Origin: an uncultured Nitrospina sp.
Lineage (GTDB): Bacteria > Nitrospinota > Nitrospinia > Nitrospinales > VA-1
DNA: 5,608 bases
Assembly (NCBI GenBank): GCA_950072225.1
Contig: CATMOP010000155.1
Location: forward strand, 1 to 5,608
Reading direction: 5' to 3'
Position 1 is the stretch's first letter. Each line of letters starts with the position of its first letter. The position numbers were made by a program, and so were the translations under genes. The notes under the pieces were generated by a model. That model had not been told where the DNA came from and searched no databases. It saw only the letters and a program-made list of their open reading frames with translations. Shown here in pieces: positions 1 to 5,517 of this stretch.

Positions 1-209
1 ATCAGGAAACTGTTGTCTCCTTTTACGTTTTTCCCCGTGGAAATATCGACAAGCCTTTTATCAAAAAAAGCTCAGGAATGGATGCCTTGGATACTCTGGC
101 TGTACGGGCGGTTCTGGATTCGGTGCCTTTCCCTGAATTTCCCAAGAAATTAAAGATTTCTAACCTTCATGTAAATATATATTTCAAATATGTTCCTAAA
201 GACGAATAA
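1..209 (+). CDS. tolA: TolA/TonB C-terminal domain protein (3' end only)
   Basis: This is the last 68 codons (frame beginning at base 3) of a gene that starts before the window. The translation reads ETVVSFYVFPRGNID, then KKSSGMDALDTLAVRAVLDS, PFPEFP and a final beta-strand-like VNIYFKYVP. This is the usual TonB_C/TolA-III layout: a strand, an SSG turn, a helix of the D..A..AV type, a PFP motif, then a closing strand. In Tol systems this domain reaches across the periplasm from the inner membrane to contact TolB and Pal. The tolB reading frame begins 20 bases before this stop, so position favours TolA over a TonB for iron uptake. The transmembrane anchor and linker are not visible, so TolA versus generic TonB-family protein is inferred from context. 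Confidence 0.82.
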   Translation, partial: QETVVSFYVFPRGNIDKPFIKKSSGMDALDTLAVRAVLDSVPFPEFPKKLKISNLHVNIYFKYVPKDE

Positions 210-1539
210 ATCCGGTTTTTATATCCTCCTGGCTTTAACGGTTCTGGTGTTGTTGCAGGCCCAGACCGGTTTTGCGGAGCCTCGAATCCGCATTGATCTG
301 GAACGCCAGACGCAGAAAAAAGTTACCATAGCGGTTACAGATTTTGTTTTGAAAGATTCTATAGCGGATTTTATGGGAATTGGAAAAGAAGCCAAAAAAA
401 TTCTGGAAAAGGACTTGATCCTTTCCGAATGGTTTTCATTCCTTCAAAAGCCGGTGTTTGAGGAACTGGAAAAAATGGAACCCTCAACCACTAAGGTGGA
501 CTACAGAAGCTGGCGCCAGGTAGGAGCCCAGTGGCTCATTAAAACCGAATACGGCATGTTGAAAAATGGGAACGGTCAGGTTTTTACTTTTCGACTCTAT
601 GATGCAGTGAATAAACGGTTCCTGCTCGGCAAACGTTATAGAGCTTCGCGTGACCTGCTTCGAAAAGTCGTTCACCGATTTGCCGATGAAGTGGTGATGC
701 AGTTGACGGGAAAACTCGGCATCGCAGAAACTCAGATAGCTTTCTTAAATCAGGAAAATGGTAGCAAGGAGATTTATCTCATTGATTTTGACGGATACAA
801 TCTGAGGCGGTTGACGAATGATCATTCGGTCAACCTCAGCCCGGCTTGGTCTCCAGATGGAAACTGGATTATTTATACCTCGTACGCGGCGCGTAATCCA
901 GATTTGATCATGATTAATACCACTGGGGCAAAGCGGCAGACCCTACACCGTCTTCCTGGCTTGAACGCTGCGCCAGCCTGGTCTCCAGACATGCAGAAGA
1001 TTGCACTGGTGTTAAGCAGGGATCAAAATTCCGAGGTTTATATTTTGAATAAAGACCGCAAACTGGAACGCTTAACCCGCCATTTCAATATCGATACGTC
1101 CCCCACATGGTCTCCGGATGGAAAAAAAATAGCCTTCACTTCCGACCGCTCAGGAACCGGAGCCCCTCAAATTTATATCATGGACTCCTCTAAAGGCGAC
1201 CAGTCCAAGGTAAGTCGTATCTCTTTCGGTTCTTCTTATAACGATAACCCGGCCTGGTCCCCTAATGGAGACCAAATTGCCTACACATCGAGAGTGGGGA
1301 AAAGGTTTCAAATCAGAATATACGATCTAAACACACATAAAAGCCAAGTGATAACCACGGGCTCTGGAAGTTGTGAACAACCCAGTTGGTCTCCCGATGG
1401 CCGATTCATCATTTTTCGAAAGAGGGAAAATAATCGATTCAATATTTTCATCCAGAGAGTGGGGAGTGAGGAGACACGGCAGTTGACTTTCTCCGGCAGG
1501 GGGCATAGCCCCGCATGGTCCCCTTATTTCAAGCACTAA
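190..1539 (+). CDS. tolB: Tol-Pal system periplasmic protein TolB
   Basis: The product has 449 residues, close to the usual TolB length (about 430). Residues 1-29 form a Sec signal peptide (hydrophobic core about 10-22, cleavage likely after GFA). The mature protein then begins EPRIRIDLER, resembling the N-terminal TolB box that contacts TolA. Residues ~30-185 are the alpha/beta domain. Residues ~190-449 form a six-bladed beta-propeller, seen as six PAWSP-type motifs with Trp at 220, 264, 307, 356, 400 and 443, spaced 43-49 residues. TolB binds Pal through the propeller and links it to the TolQRA complex. The start overlaps the upstream gene and has no Shine-Dalgarno sequence, so translation is probably coupled to that gene. 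This ATG is preferred because it gives a complete signal peptide and no later start would. Confidence 0.96.
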   Translation: MFLKTNKSGFYILLALTVLVLLQAQTGFAEPRIRIDLERQTQKKVTIAVTDFVLKDSIADFMGIGKEAKKILEKDLILSEWFSFLQKPVFEELEKMEPSTTKVDYRSWRQVGAQWLIKTEYGMLKNGNGQVFTFRLYDAVNKRFLLGKRYRASRDLLRKVVHRFADEVVMQLTGKLGIAETQIAFLNQENGSKEIYLIDFDGYNLRRLTNDHSVNLSPAWSPDGNWIIYTSYAARNPDLIMINTTGAKRQTLHRLPGLNAAPAWSPDMQKIALVLSRDQNSEVYILNKDRKLERLTRHFNIDTSPTWSPDGKKIAFTSDRSGTGAPQIYIMDSSKGDQSKVSRISFGSSYNDNPAWSPNGDQIAYTSRVGKRFQIRIYDLNTHKSQVITTGSGSCEQPSWSPDGRFIIFRKRENNRFNIFIQRVGSEETRQLTFSGRGHSPAWSPYFKH

Positions 1540-1686
1540 GCTCAATCCCCAGACAAAAAAAAGTGAATTAGGGGTTGTGGTCGAATCCCATTTCCTTTAG
1601 CATATTTATACACCCCCTTTTTATTGGTTTTGTCTTTAAAAACAAAACTTTTGGAATATCGGTAGGTACAAGTAAATTATAAAAAT

Positions 1687-1717
1687 TTCACTATTTTTGT
1701 TGTAATTTTCATATAAT
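1687..1717 (+). promoter_or_regulatory. Possible sigma-70-type promoter for pal
   Basis: A perfect -10 hexamer TATAAT lies at 1712-1717. The best upstream candidate -35 is TTCACT at 1687-1692, a weak match with a long 19-base spacer. The -10 is embedded in AT-rich sequence where chance matches are common. If real, it would give pal a 5' leader of roughly 120 bases. A second weak candidate (TTGCAG at 1786-1791 with TAATAA at 1808-1813) would give a much shorter leader. Confidence 0.35.
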
Positions 1718-1835
1718 TATAGGATGATGTTTTTAAAGGATATAACTTTAAGAGCAATAGATTCTGAAACTTAGTTCAACTTGGTTTGCAGAAGGTGCTA
1801 TTTTGTTTAATAAACATCGGGAAAAATTATGAGAC

Positions 1836-1839
1836 GAGG
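1836..1839 (+). promoter_or_regulatory. Ribosome binding site that decides the pal start
   Basis: GAGG lies 7 bases before the ATG at 1847. It falls inside the alternative reading that begins at the ATG at 1829, which has no comparable upstream motif. This favours 1847 and gives a normal lipoprotein signal (MKTINWK...) without a 6-residue extension. Confidence 0.65.
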
Positions 1840-1846
1840 ATTTATT

Positions 1847-2578
1847 ATGAAAACTATAAATTGGAAGGTGATCATCACCGCAACATTTTGTGTATTTTTA
1901 ACAACGGCTTGCTCGAAAAAGCTTATGCCACCTGAGATCGAAACTTCAGCAGGAGTCATTGAGGGGACGGAGCTTACAGCCTCTTCTGGATCGTCAGAGA
2001 ATGACTTTGCCGGTTCAGGTGGATCTGGAGATTCCGGTTTCTTCAGTGAAGAACCTATTCTAGAACAGGGGTTCTCTTCGGGTGGTTTTTCTACTGATAG
2101 TCAAGCGAATATCGGTAATGGTTCAACCGGTTCTTTTGATGCTAACCCGTTTGATTCTAGCGGACAGGGCCCGTTGAATCCCGATTCCTCAGGATCCATG
2201 GACATGGGAATTCAAGAGTCTCGATTGCAGTCTTTCCAATCATCGTCTGACTTGAAGGACATTCATTTTAAATTTGATCAGTATGATCTGGACAATAATT
2301 CTAGGGCGATCCTTGAGAGGAATGCTGATTATCTCAAACACAATCTCAGCCTGCAAATAGAGGTGCAGGGCCATTGTGATGAGAGAGGCACCAACAATTA
2401 CAACATTGCTCTGGGTGAGCGCCGCGCCTATTCCACCAAGAAATACTTGGTGTCTCAAGGGGTGGATTCCAGAAGGGTTCATGTCATTAGTTTGGGCGAA
2501 GAAAAACCTTTCTGTTTTGACAGCAACGAAACCTGCTGGTATGAAAACCGGCGAGCGCATTTCATGGTTTCAAAATAA
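1847..2578 (+). CDS. pal: Peptidoglycan-associated outer-membrane lipoprotein Pal
   Basis: The product has 243 residues, longer than typical Pal (about 170-190). Residues 1-21 are a lipoprotein signal peptide ending TTAC, with Cys22 as the lipidation site; a Thr at -3 is less usual than Leu. Residues ~30-130 are a low-complexity linker rich in Gly, Ser, Asp and Phe, which accounts for the extra length. Residues ~137-243 are an OmpA-like domain: DIHFKFD at 138-144, GHCDERG at 175-181, then NIALGERRA and a terminal NRRAHF. The D...R pattern binds the peptide of peptidoglycan. Two Cys in the FCFDSNETCW segment, plus Cys177, may form a disulfide. Pal tethers the outer membrane to the cell wall and is released by TolB. 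A strong terminator follows. An alternative start at 1829 is possible but less likely. Confidence 0.95.
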   Translation: MKTINWKVIITATFCVFLTTACSKKLMPPEIETSAGVIEGTELTASSGSSENDFAGSGGSGDSGFFSEEPILEQGFSSGGFSTDSQANIGNGSTGSFDANPFDSSGQGPLNPDSSGSMDMGIQESRLQSFQSSSDLKDIHFKFDQYDLDNNSRAILERNADYLKHNLSLQIEVQGHCDERGTNNYNIALGERRAYSTKKYLVSQGVDSRRVHVISLGEEKPFCFDSNETCWYENRRAHFMVSK

Positions 2579-2626
2579 CCTTTTCCTCGTTTTTAACGAT
2601 TCCGGATGGAATCGTATATAATAAAG

Positions 2627-2665
2627 CCGCGCTGGGGACAAATCCCCAGCGCGGTTTGTTTTTTT
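2627..2665 (+). terminator. Strong Rho-independent terminator after pal
   Basis: A perfect 12-bp GC-rich stem (2627-2638 paired with 2643-2654) with a 4-base loop CAAA is followed by TTTGTTTTTTT at 2655-2665. It lies 48 bases past the pal stop and should end the Tol-Pal transcript. On the opposite strand only a weak T-rich run follows the stem, so it acts mainly on + strand transcripts. The genes downstream therefore probably need their own promoter. Confidence 0.95.
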
Positions 2666-2730
2666 GCGACCATGCAATAATGGAAACCATTAACTTTGGT
2701 AGCTAAATTTTTAACGAAAGAGCGGAATCC

Positions 2731-3372
2731 ATGAAGGTGAAATCCACTTGTACCCTTTCTTTTTTAGTATTCTTGATTTTCCTTTTCCCTATCCATGCGT
2801 TTGCTGTGGTTTGGGATATCTCAGATGATGATTTAAAAAGAGTCGCCTTTGAACTAAAAAAGTTCAACACTCATCTGGAGAATTTAAAAAATACTCAGAT
2901 TAAGAGTCTGCAAGGACAACAGGAGGACCTGTTGCGCCAGATAGAAGAGATTAAACAAATTCTTCCACAGTTACTGGGAACCATTGATCAGAATAAGCAG
3001 GAAATACTAATTAGTATTGGCAGAACCAATTCCAAATTGGCCGATTTGGAAGCGGAAGTTAAAAACCAGGTTTTGGATGAGATTCACCAGCAAAACAAGA
3101 TTCTCCAACTATTCCGCCAGGAGCAGGCAAACCTGAAAGAGGGACTGGCACAGGATATGGAAAAATTTGAGCAGAATATTGGAAGCATTAAAGCAGTTCT
3201 TACCACCGATTTAATCCCGGCCCTTCGCAATGAGAACAATAAAACTCGGCAGTCAATGCTAGGAGAAATTGAAAAGTTAAAATTTTCCCAGAATCACTTA
3301 GAAGGAAAGTTAGATGAGCTTTTGAGAAAAATGGGCTTTGAGAAACTAGAGTCATGGGACATATATAAATGA
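2731..3372 (+). CDS. Exported coiled-coil protein, CpoB/YbgF-like position but no TPR
   Basis: The product has 213 residues. Residues 1-25 form a clear Sec signal peptide ending in HAFA. Nearly all the rest is predicted helix with heptad-like spacing of Leu, Ile and Phe and many Lys, Glu and Gln: LKKFNTHLENLKN near 42-54, LLRQIEEIKQIL near 67-78, and LEGKLDELLRKMGF near the C-terminus. It should be a periplasmic coiled-coil oligomer. In many Gram-negatives the gene after pal is cpoB/ybgF, which encodes an N-terminal coiled coil plus C-terminal TPR repeats. This product matches only the coiled-coil part by type and has no TPR motifs. The terminator upstream separates it from pal. An AGCGGA sequence precedes the ATG as a modest ribosome binding site. 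Specific function is unknown; relation to CpoB is inferred from position. Confidence 0.8.
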   Translation: MKVKSTCTLSFLVFLIFLFPIHAFAVVWDISDDDLKRVAFELKKFNTHLENLKNTQIKSLQGQQEDLLRQIEEIKQILPQLLGTIDQNKQEILISIGRTNSKLADLEAEVKNQVLDEIHQQNKILQLFRQEQANLKEGLAQDMEKFEQNIGSIKAVLTTDLIPALRNENNKTRQSMLGEIEKLKFSQNHLEGKLDELLRKMGFEKLESWDIYK

Positions 3373-3396
3373 ACAAGTATTAGGCAATCCAAACTC

Positions 3397-3402
3397 AAGG
3401 AG
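3397..3402 (+). promoter_or_regulatory. Ribosome binding site supporting a GTG start
   Basis: AAGGAG lies 7 bases before the GTG at 3410. It supports GTG as the nuclease start, where a Lys-Lys signal peptide begins. Only 37 bases separate the coiled-coil gene from the nuclease, and no promoter is evident there. Confidence 0.8.
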
Positions 3403-3409
3403 TTGGTCA

Positions 3410-3844
3410 GTGAAGAAACTCGCCTTTCTAATTCTGCCTTTTCTATTGCTACCCTCCGACTCCCTTGCCGAATCCTACGGCGATTATCAGGGAGCCGTTT
3501 ACTTCAGAAACTATGACGGCGACACCATCACCTTCAATCTTCCTGGCCTTCATCCAATAAGTGGCGAGAAAATATCTATTCGAGTTAATGGCATTGATAC
3601 GCCCGAGATAAAGGGAAAGTGCGAGAAGGAAAAGTATGACGCTCAACAAGCCAAGGAAATGGTTGCAGATATTCTCAAAGATGCAGAGCAGATAACCCTA
3701 AAGAACATGGAGCGGGGCAAGTATTTCAGGATAGCGGCTGATGTGATTGTCGATGGAGAAAATCTTGCTGATGTGCTGGTTGAGGCAGGTATGGCTGTAC
3801 GGTATGATGGCGGGAAGAAAACCCATAAATGGTGTGGAGGATGA
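3410..3844 (+). CDS. Secreted thermonuclease-like (SNase family) nuclease
   Basis: The product has 144 residues. Residues 1-20 form a Sec signal peptide ending DSLA, so the enzyme acts outside the cytoplasm. The rest matches the staphylococcal nuclease OB fold: YDGDTITF at 35-42, IRVNGIDTPE at 57-66, AKEMV near 81-85, ERGKYFRIAADV at 101-112 and LADVLVEAGMAVRYDGG at 119-135. Aligning by motif, Asp38, Arg58, Asp63, Thr64, Glu66 and Arg107 correspond to the calcium-binding and catalytic residues of the staphylococcal enzyme (Asp21, Arg35, Asp40, Thr41, Glu43, Arg87). The active site therefore looks intact. Likely activity is Ca2+-dependent DNA/RNA hydrolysis. The start is GTG with a strong Shine-Dalgarno. 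The 3' end is repeated in a broken copy at 5517-5562, and it contains the ribosome binding site of the next gene. Confidence 0.92.
   Translation: MKKLAFLILPFLLLPSDSLAESYGDYQGAVYFRNYDGDTITFNLPGLHPISGEKISIRVNGIDTPEIKGKCEKEKYDAQQAKEMVADILKDAEQITLKNMERGKYFRIAADVIVDGENLADVLVEAGMAVRYDGGKKTHKWCGG
3791..3836 (+). repeat. Direct repeat, copy 1 (3' end of intact nuclease gene)
   Basis: These 46 bases encode residues 128-142 of the nuclease plus one further base. They match 5517-5562 in the same orientation and without gaps at 41 of 46 positions. A 20-base core (3803-3822) is identical. Two of the five differences are synonymous, one gives Lys-to-Arg, and two fall in the same codon (Arg-to-Glu). Confidence 0.93.
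3836..3840 (+). promoter_or_regulatory. Ribosome binding site inside the nuclease 3' end
   Basis: GGAGG lies 9 bases before the ATG at 3850. It directly abuts the ATG at 3841, which is too close to use, and lies downstream of the in-frame ATG at 3829. It therefore selects 3850 as the start of the Sel1-repeat gene and implies translation coupled to the nuclease. Confidence 0.7.
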
Positions 3845-3849
3845 AAGAA

Positions 3850-4326
3850 ATGAATCGATTGATTCCTGTATTCCTGATGCTGATCTTTATGTCTGTATCC
3901 GTTTATGCGGATGATTTTCAGGATGGAGTGAAGGCTTTTAAAAGAGAAGACTACAAAACAGCATTTGAGAAGTGGAGGCCATTAGCAGAGCATGGAAATT
4001 CCAAGGCCGAATACAATATTGGAGCGATGTATGATTATGGTCTGTGGATAAAACAAGATTATAAGCAAGCGTTTAAGTGGTTCAGTCTATCTGCCGAACA
4101 GGGCCATGCCAAGGCAGGATATAAACTTGGCTTGATGTATGAAGAAGGCAGGGGAACTGACTTGGAATTCATAAAAGCCTATATGTGGTATAGGATTGCA
4201 GAAGTCGGCGGAGAAAATAGGGGAAGTATGAACCGGGATGCTATTGAAAAGAAAATGACCCCCGCCCAAATCGCAGAAGCGCAGAAACTGGCAAGGGAGT
4301 GGATGGAGGAGCGTGGGAGGGAATAG
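3850..4326 (+). CDS. Exported Sel1-repeat protein
   Basis: From the ATG at 3850 the product has 158 residues. Residues 1-20 are a Sec signal peptide ending VYA before DDFQDG. The mature part holds TPR-like Sel1 repeats: DGVKAFKREDYKTAFEKWRP leading to NSKAEYNIGAMYDYG, then DYKQAFKWFSLSAEQGHAKA and GYKLGLMYEEGRG, then AYMWYRIAEVGG. It ends with the MTPAQIAEAQKLAREW tail common in short Sel1 proteins. Sel1 repeats form helical-pair scaffolds for protein-protein contacts, here presumably in the periplasm; partner unknown. It starts 6 bases after the nuclease stop. Its own stop overlaps the next gene's ribosome binding site. Longer starts at 3829 and 3841 are possible but fit the ribosome binding site less well. 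Confidence 0.88.
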   Translation: MNRLIPVFLMLIFMSVSVYADDFQDGVKAFKREDYKTAFEKWRPLAEHGNSKAEYNIGAMYDYGLWIKQDYKQAFKWFSLSAEQGHAKAGYKLGLMYEEGRGTDLEFIKAYMWYRIAEVGGENRGSMNRDAIEKKMTPAQIAEAQKLAREWMEERGRE

Positions 4327-4330
4327 GAGG
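4325..4330 (+). promoter_or_regulatory. Ribosome binding site overlapping the Sel1 stop codon
   Basis: AGGAGG begins within the TAG stop at 4324-4326 and lies 4 bases before the ATG at 4335. It marks 4335 as the next start, rather than the in-frame ATG at 4299 inside the Sel1 gene. Confidence 0.8.
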
Positions 4331-4334
4331 AAAA

Positions 4335-4778
4335 ATGGGATCGGCACACAAAATAAAATTACGAGTACTGATAATTGAAATGGTGCTTATAGGGGTGATT
4401 GCCCTGCTTTGCTCTACGAATGGGTGGTCGGATTATGAATCTGAGCAAGATTTTAAAAAAGAGTTTGGACTTATTCCTGAAACGAAACAGGAAAAATATG
4501 AGCGGTTGAAGCGACAAGCACGGAAACAGCAAGAAGCAGTCAAACTGGGAGCCAAAAGGCACAAAGAGATATTAAAAGAAATTAAAGAAAAAGCTCCTGA
4601 AAGATGCGTTTGTTCTGATACGGCAATCGGTGAAATAGGGGGTTACTTAGAAACGGAGGTAGACATTCTTCATTGCAAATGTGGGAAAGCATTATGCATT
4701 GTCAATTTACAGGGGGCATATTTTGCCCCAAGTCAGGACTGTTTAAATAGTATCCAGCACACAATGTACACAAAATAA
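4335..4778 (+). CDS. Unknown exported or membrane-anchored Cys-rich protein
   Basis: I do not recognise this family. The product has 147 residues. A basic N-terminus (KIKLR) is followed by a hydrophobic stretch at about 10-26 (VLIIEMVLIGVIALLC) and then STNGWSDYE. This is either a signal peptide cut near GWS or a membrane anchor; Glu15 within the stretch is unusual. Residues ~50-88 are strongly charged and probably helical (KYERLKRQARKQQEAVK, then LKEIKEKAP). The C-terminal part holds CVC at 91-93, CKC at 114-116 with Cys121, and Cys136. These six cysteines could form disulfides in the periplasm or bind a metal. It follows the Sel1 gene by 8 bases with a strong Shine-Dalgarno, so the two are probably co-translated. 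An ATG at 4380 within the hydrophobic segment is a less likely start. Confidence 0.7.
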   Translation: MGSAHKIKLRVLIIEMVLIGVIALLCSTNGWSDYESEQDFKKEFGLIPETKQEKYERLKRQARKQQEAVKLGAKRHKEILKEIKEKAPERCVCSDTAIGEIGGYLETEVDILHCKCGKALCIVNLQGAYFAPSQDCLNSIQHTMYTK

Positions 4779-4800
4779 TATGGAGGACACTGAGAACACT

Positions 4801-5031
4801 ATGGATAAACAATTACCTATGGTTGGCTTTGTTATTCTGGTTTGTTTGGTTTTAGGAGGTTGTACTCCCGCTACCCGTATGTCAGCACAGATGGATGTGC
4901 TAAGTTCAAAAACGAAATACAAGGACTGTCTTATAGCAAACCCAAATGACCATTCAAAGTGTGAAGTGTTAAGAAAACTCTACGAGATAGATAAGGAAGC
5001 AGTAGAAGCCGTTGGCAGTTTCCTTCCATAA
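4801..5031 (+). CDS. Small lipoprotein of unknown function
   Basis: The product has 76 residues. The signal peptide ends LVLGGC, a good lipobox with Cys21 as the lipidation site. The short mature part (about 56 residues) contains KYKDCLIANPNDHSKCEVLRKLYEID, with two Cys (43 and 54) that could pair as a helical-hairpin disulfide. I have the impression of similar small lipoproteins in other Gram-negatives but can name no family. An in-frame ATG at 4780, one base after the previous stop, would add the acidic MEDTENT; that is atypical before a lipoprotein signal and has no ribosome binding site. The chosen ATG has only a distant GGAGG at 4782-4786 (14 bases), so start choice rests on the signal peptide. 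Confidence 0.75.
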   Translation: MDKQLPMVGFVILVCLVLGGCTPATRMSAQMDVLSSKTKYKDCLIANPNDHSKCEVLRKLYEIDKEAVEAVGSFLP

Positions 5032-5033
5032 CC

Positions 5034-5043
5034 GGAGGAGGAG
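5034..5043 (+). promoter_or_regulatory. Shine-Dalgarno-like run with no start codon after it
   Basis: GGAGGAGGAG sits 2 bases after the lipoprotein stop. No ATG, GTG or TTG occurs within the next 15 bases, and two of the three frames hit a stop soon afterwards. It looks like the ribosome binding site of a gene whose start has been lost, or a chance purine run. The third frame stays open to 5169 and includes the small ORF at 5101. Confidence 0.45.
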
Positions 5044-5100
5044 TATAAAAATAAAAAAGTAGTACACACAGTACACAGAATATTACTGGGAACACAAAGT

Positions 5101-5169
5101 ATGAGTAAAGACACAGAAGAGATATACCAAATCCTTTTGGGCAGGAACTATCAGGAGACCCTGTTATGA
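5101..5169 (+). CDS. Possible 22-residue small ORF
   Basis: The ORF reads MSKDTEEIYQILLGRNYQET plus two Leu. Its stop overlaps the next gene's start as ATGA (5166-5169), a classic coupling arrangement. The ribosome binding site before 5101 is weak. The frame remains open upstream to the lipoprotein stop (from 5032), without a usable start codon, so this may be the surviving end of a slightly longer decayed gene. It could equally be a leader peptide that couples translation of the membrane protein, or not be translated at all. No function can be assigned. Confidence 0.3.
   Translation: MSKDTEEIYQILLGRNYQETLL
5153..5157 (+). promoter_or_regulatory. Ribosome binding site for the small membrane protein
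   Basis: AGGAG lies 8 bases before the ATG at 5166, within the small ORF, and supports that start. Confidence 0.75.
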
Positions 5170-5390
5170 ATATTAAACGTGGGCTATGGCGATTAGCGAT
5201 TGTTTCGAGTACGGCATGGACAGGGGGCTTTCTTATTCATTATTTTACTGACAAAAGCCCGAATGAAGAAGAACTCTGGATTGGTTTAAGTGGGGGAGTC
5301 GTTATTTGGATTGATTATTGGATATTAGCCGGATTTTTTAAGGATAAAAATGATGAATCGGATTCCAATGGGAATAATAGCCTTCATTAA
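5166..5390 (+). CDS. Small two-helix inner-membrane protein, unknown function
   Basis: The product has 74 residues. It begins MNIKRGLWRLAIV, a basic start found in a widespread type of small membrane protein. There are two likely transmembrane segments, about 10-27 and 37-57, separated by the hydrophilic DKSPNEEE. The second contains Asp50 amid Trp and Tyr. By the positive-inside rule, the Lys/Arg-rich N-terminus and the KDK after helix 2 suggest both ends face the cytoplasm. The tail (DESDSNGNNSLH) overlaps the ParA start region in another frame, so the natural 3' end may have been replaced when parA-derived sequence came to lie here. Function unknown. Confidence 0.68.
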   Translation: MNIKRGLWRLAIVSSTAWTGGFLIHYFTDKSPNEEELWIGLSGGVVIWIDYWILAGFFKDKNDESDSNGNNSLH

Positions 5391-5517
5391 CCAGAAGGGC
5401 GGGGTAGGGGAAACAACCTCTGCCGTAAACATTGGTGCTGGTCTTGCCAAGTTAAAGAAGCGGGTTCTCTTGGTTGATCTCGATCCACAGGCACATCTCA
5501 CCTACAAAGCAAGGTGA
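5368..5517 (+). pseudogene. Truncated ParA-type ATPase (5' fragment)
   Basis: The fragment translates as MGIIAFINQKGGVGETT, then SAVNIGAGLAKLKKRVLLVD and LDPQAHLTY, ending at a TGA after 49 residues; an in-frame ATG at 5350 would add six. This is the canonical ParA/MinD-like N-terminus: the deviant Walker A (KGGVGxTT) and the LLVDLDPQ Walker A' strand. ParA proteins are normally about 200-280 residues, so three quarters is missing. The P-loop Lys is Glu (GAA at 5410-5412), which should abolish ATP hydrolysis. Homology stops after Tyr (5505), where sequence resembling the nuclease tail begins. The signature Lys at the start of the motif is retained. ParA ATPases segregate plasmids or chromosomes, or position other cargo; this copy cannot function. 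It overlaps the membrane-protein gene by 23 bases. Confidence 0.85.

Larger units (their letters stand above)
1540..1846. other. AT-rich tolB-pal intergenic region
   Basis: This 307-base gap holds no convincing gene on either strand. It is clearly more AT-rich than the flanking genes, mainly at 1600-1760, and contains a perfect TATAAT at 1712-1717. A small 6-bp hairpin at 1571-1589 has a G-T wobble and no T tract, so it is not a convincing terminator for tolB. The gap is unusually long for tolB-pal, which are often adjacent. It suggests that pal has its own promoter and 5' leader here. Confidence 0.6.

Noticed and set aside
1327..1545. Antisense ORF across the end of tolB
   Set aside because: It mirrors the repetitive propeller codons of tolB and has no recognisable protein features.
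1571..1589. Small hairpin after tolB as a terminator
   Set aside because: Only six pairs with one G-T wobble, a 7-base loop and no T tract immediately after it.
1724..1774. Sixteen-codon ORF in the tolB-pal gap (starts MMFLKDIT)
   Set aside because: Very short, no good ribosome binding site, and chance ORFs of this size are common in AT-rich DNA.
2240..2621. Alternative-frame and antisense ORFs across the pal OmpA domain
   Set aside because: They lie over a strongly conserved coding region and show no signal peptide, motif or ribosome binding site of their own.
4087..4562. Antisense ORFs under the Sel1 and Cys-rich genes
   Set aside because: The + strand frames have good ribosome binding sites, export signals and recognisable repeats; the antisense products are Phe/Pro-rich shadows.
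5053..5078. Short AGTACACA direct repeat as an operator or iteron
   Set aside because: Only two imperfect copies of 8 bases; too little to support a binding site or origin.
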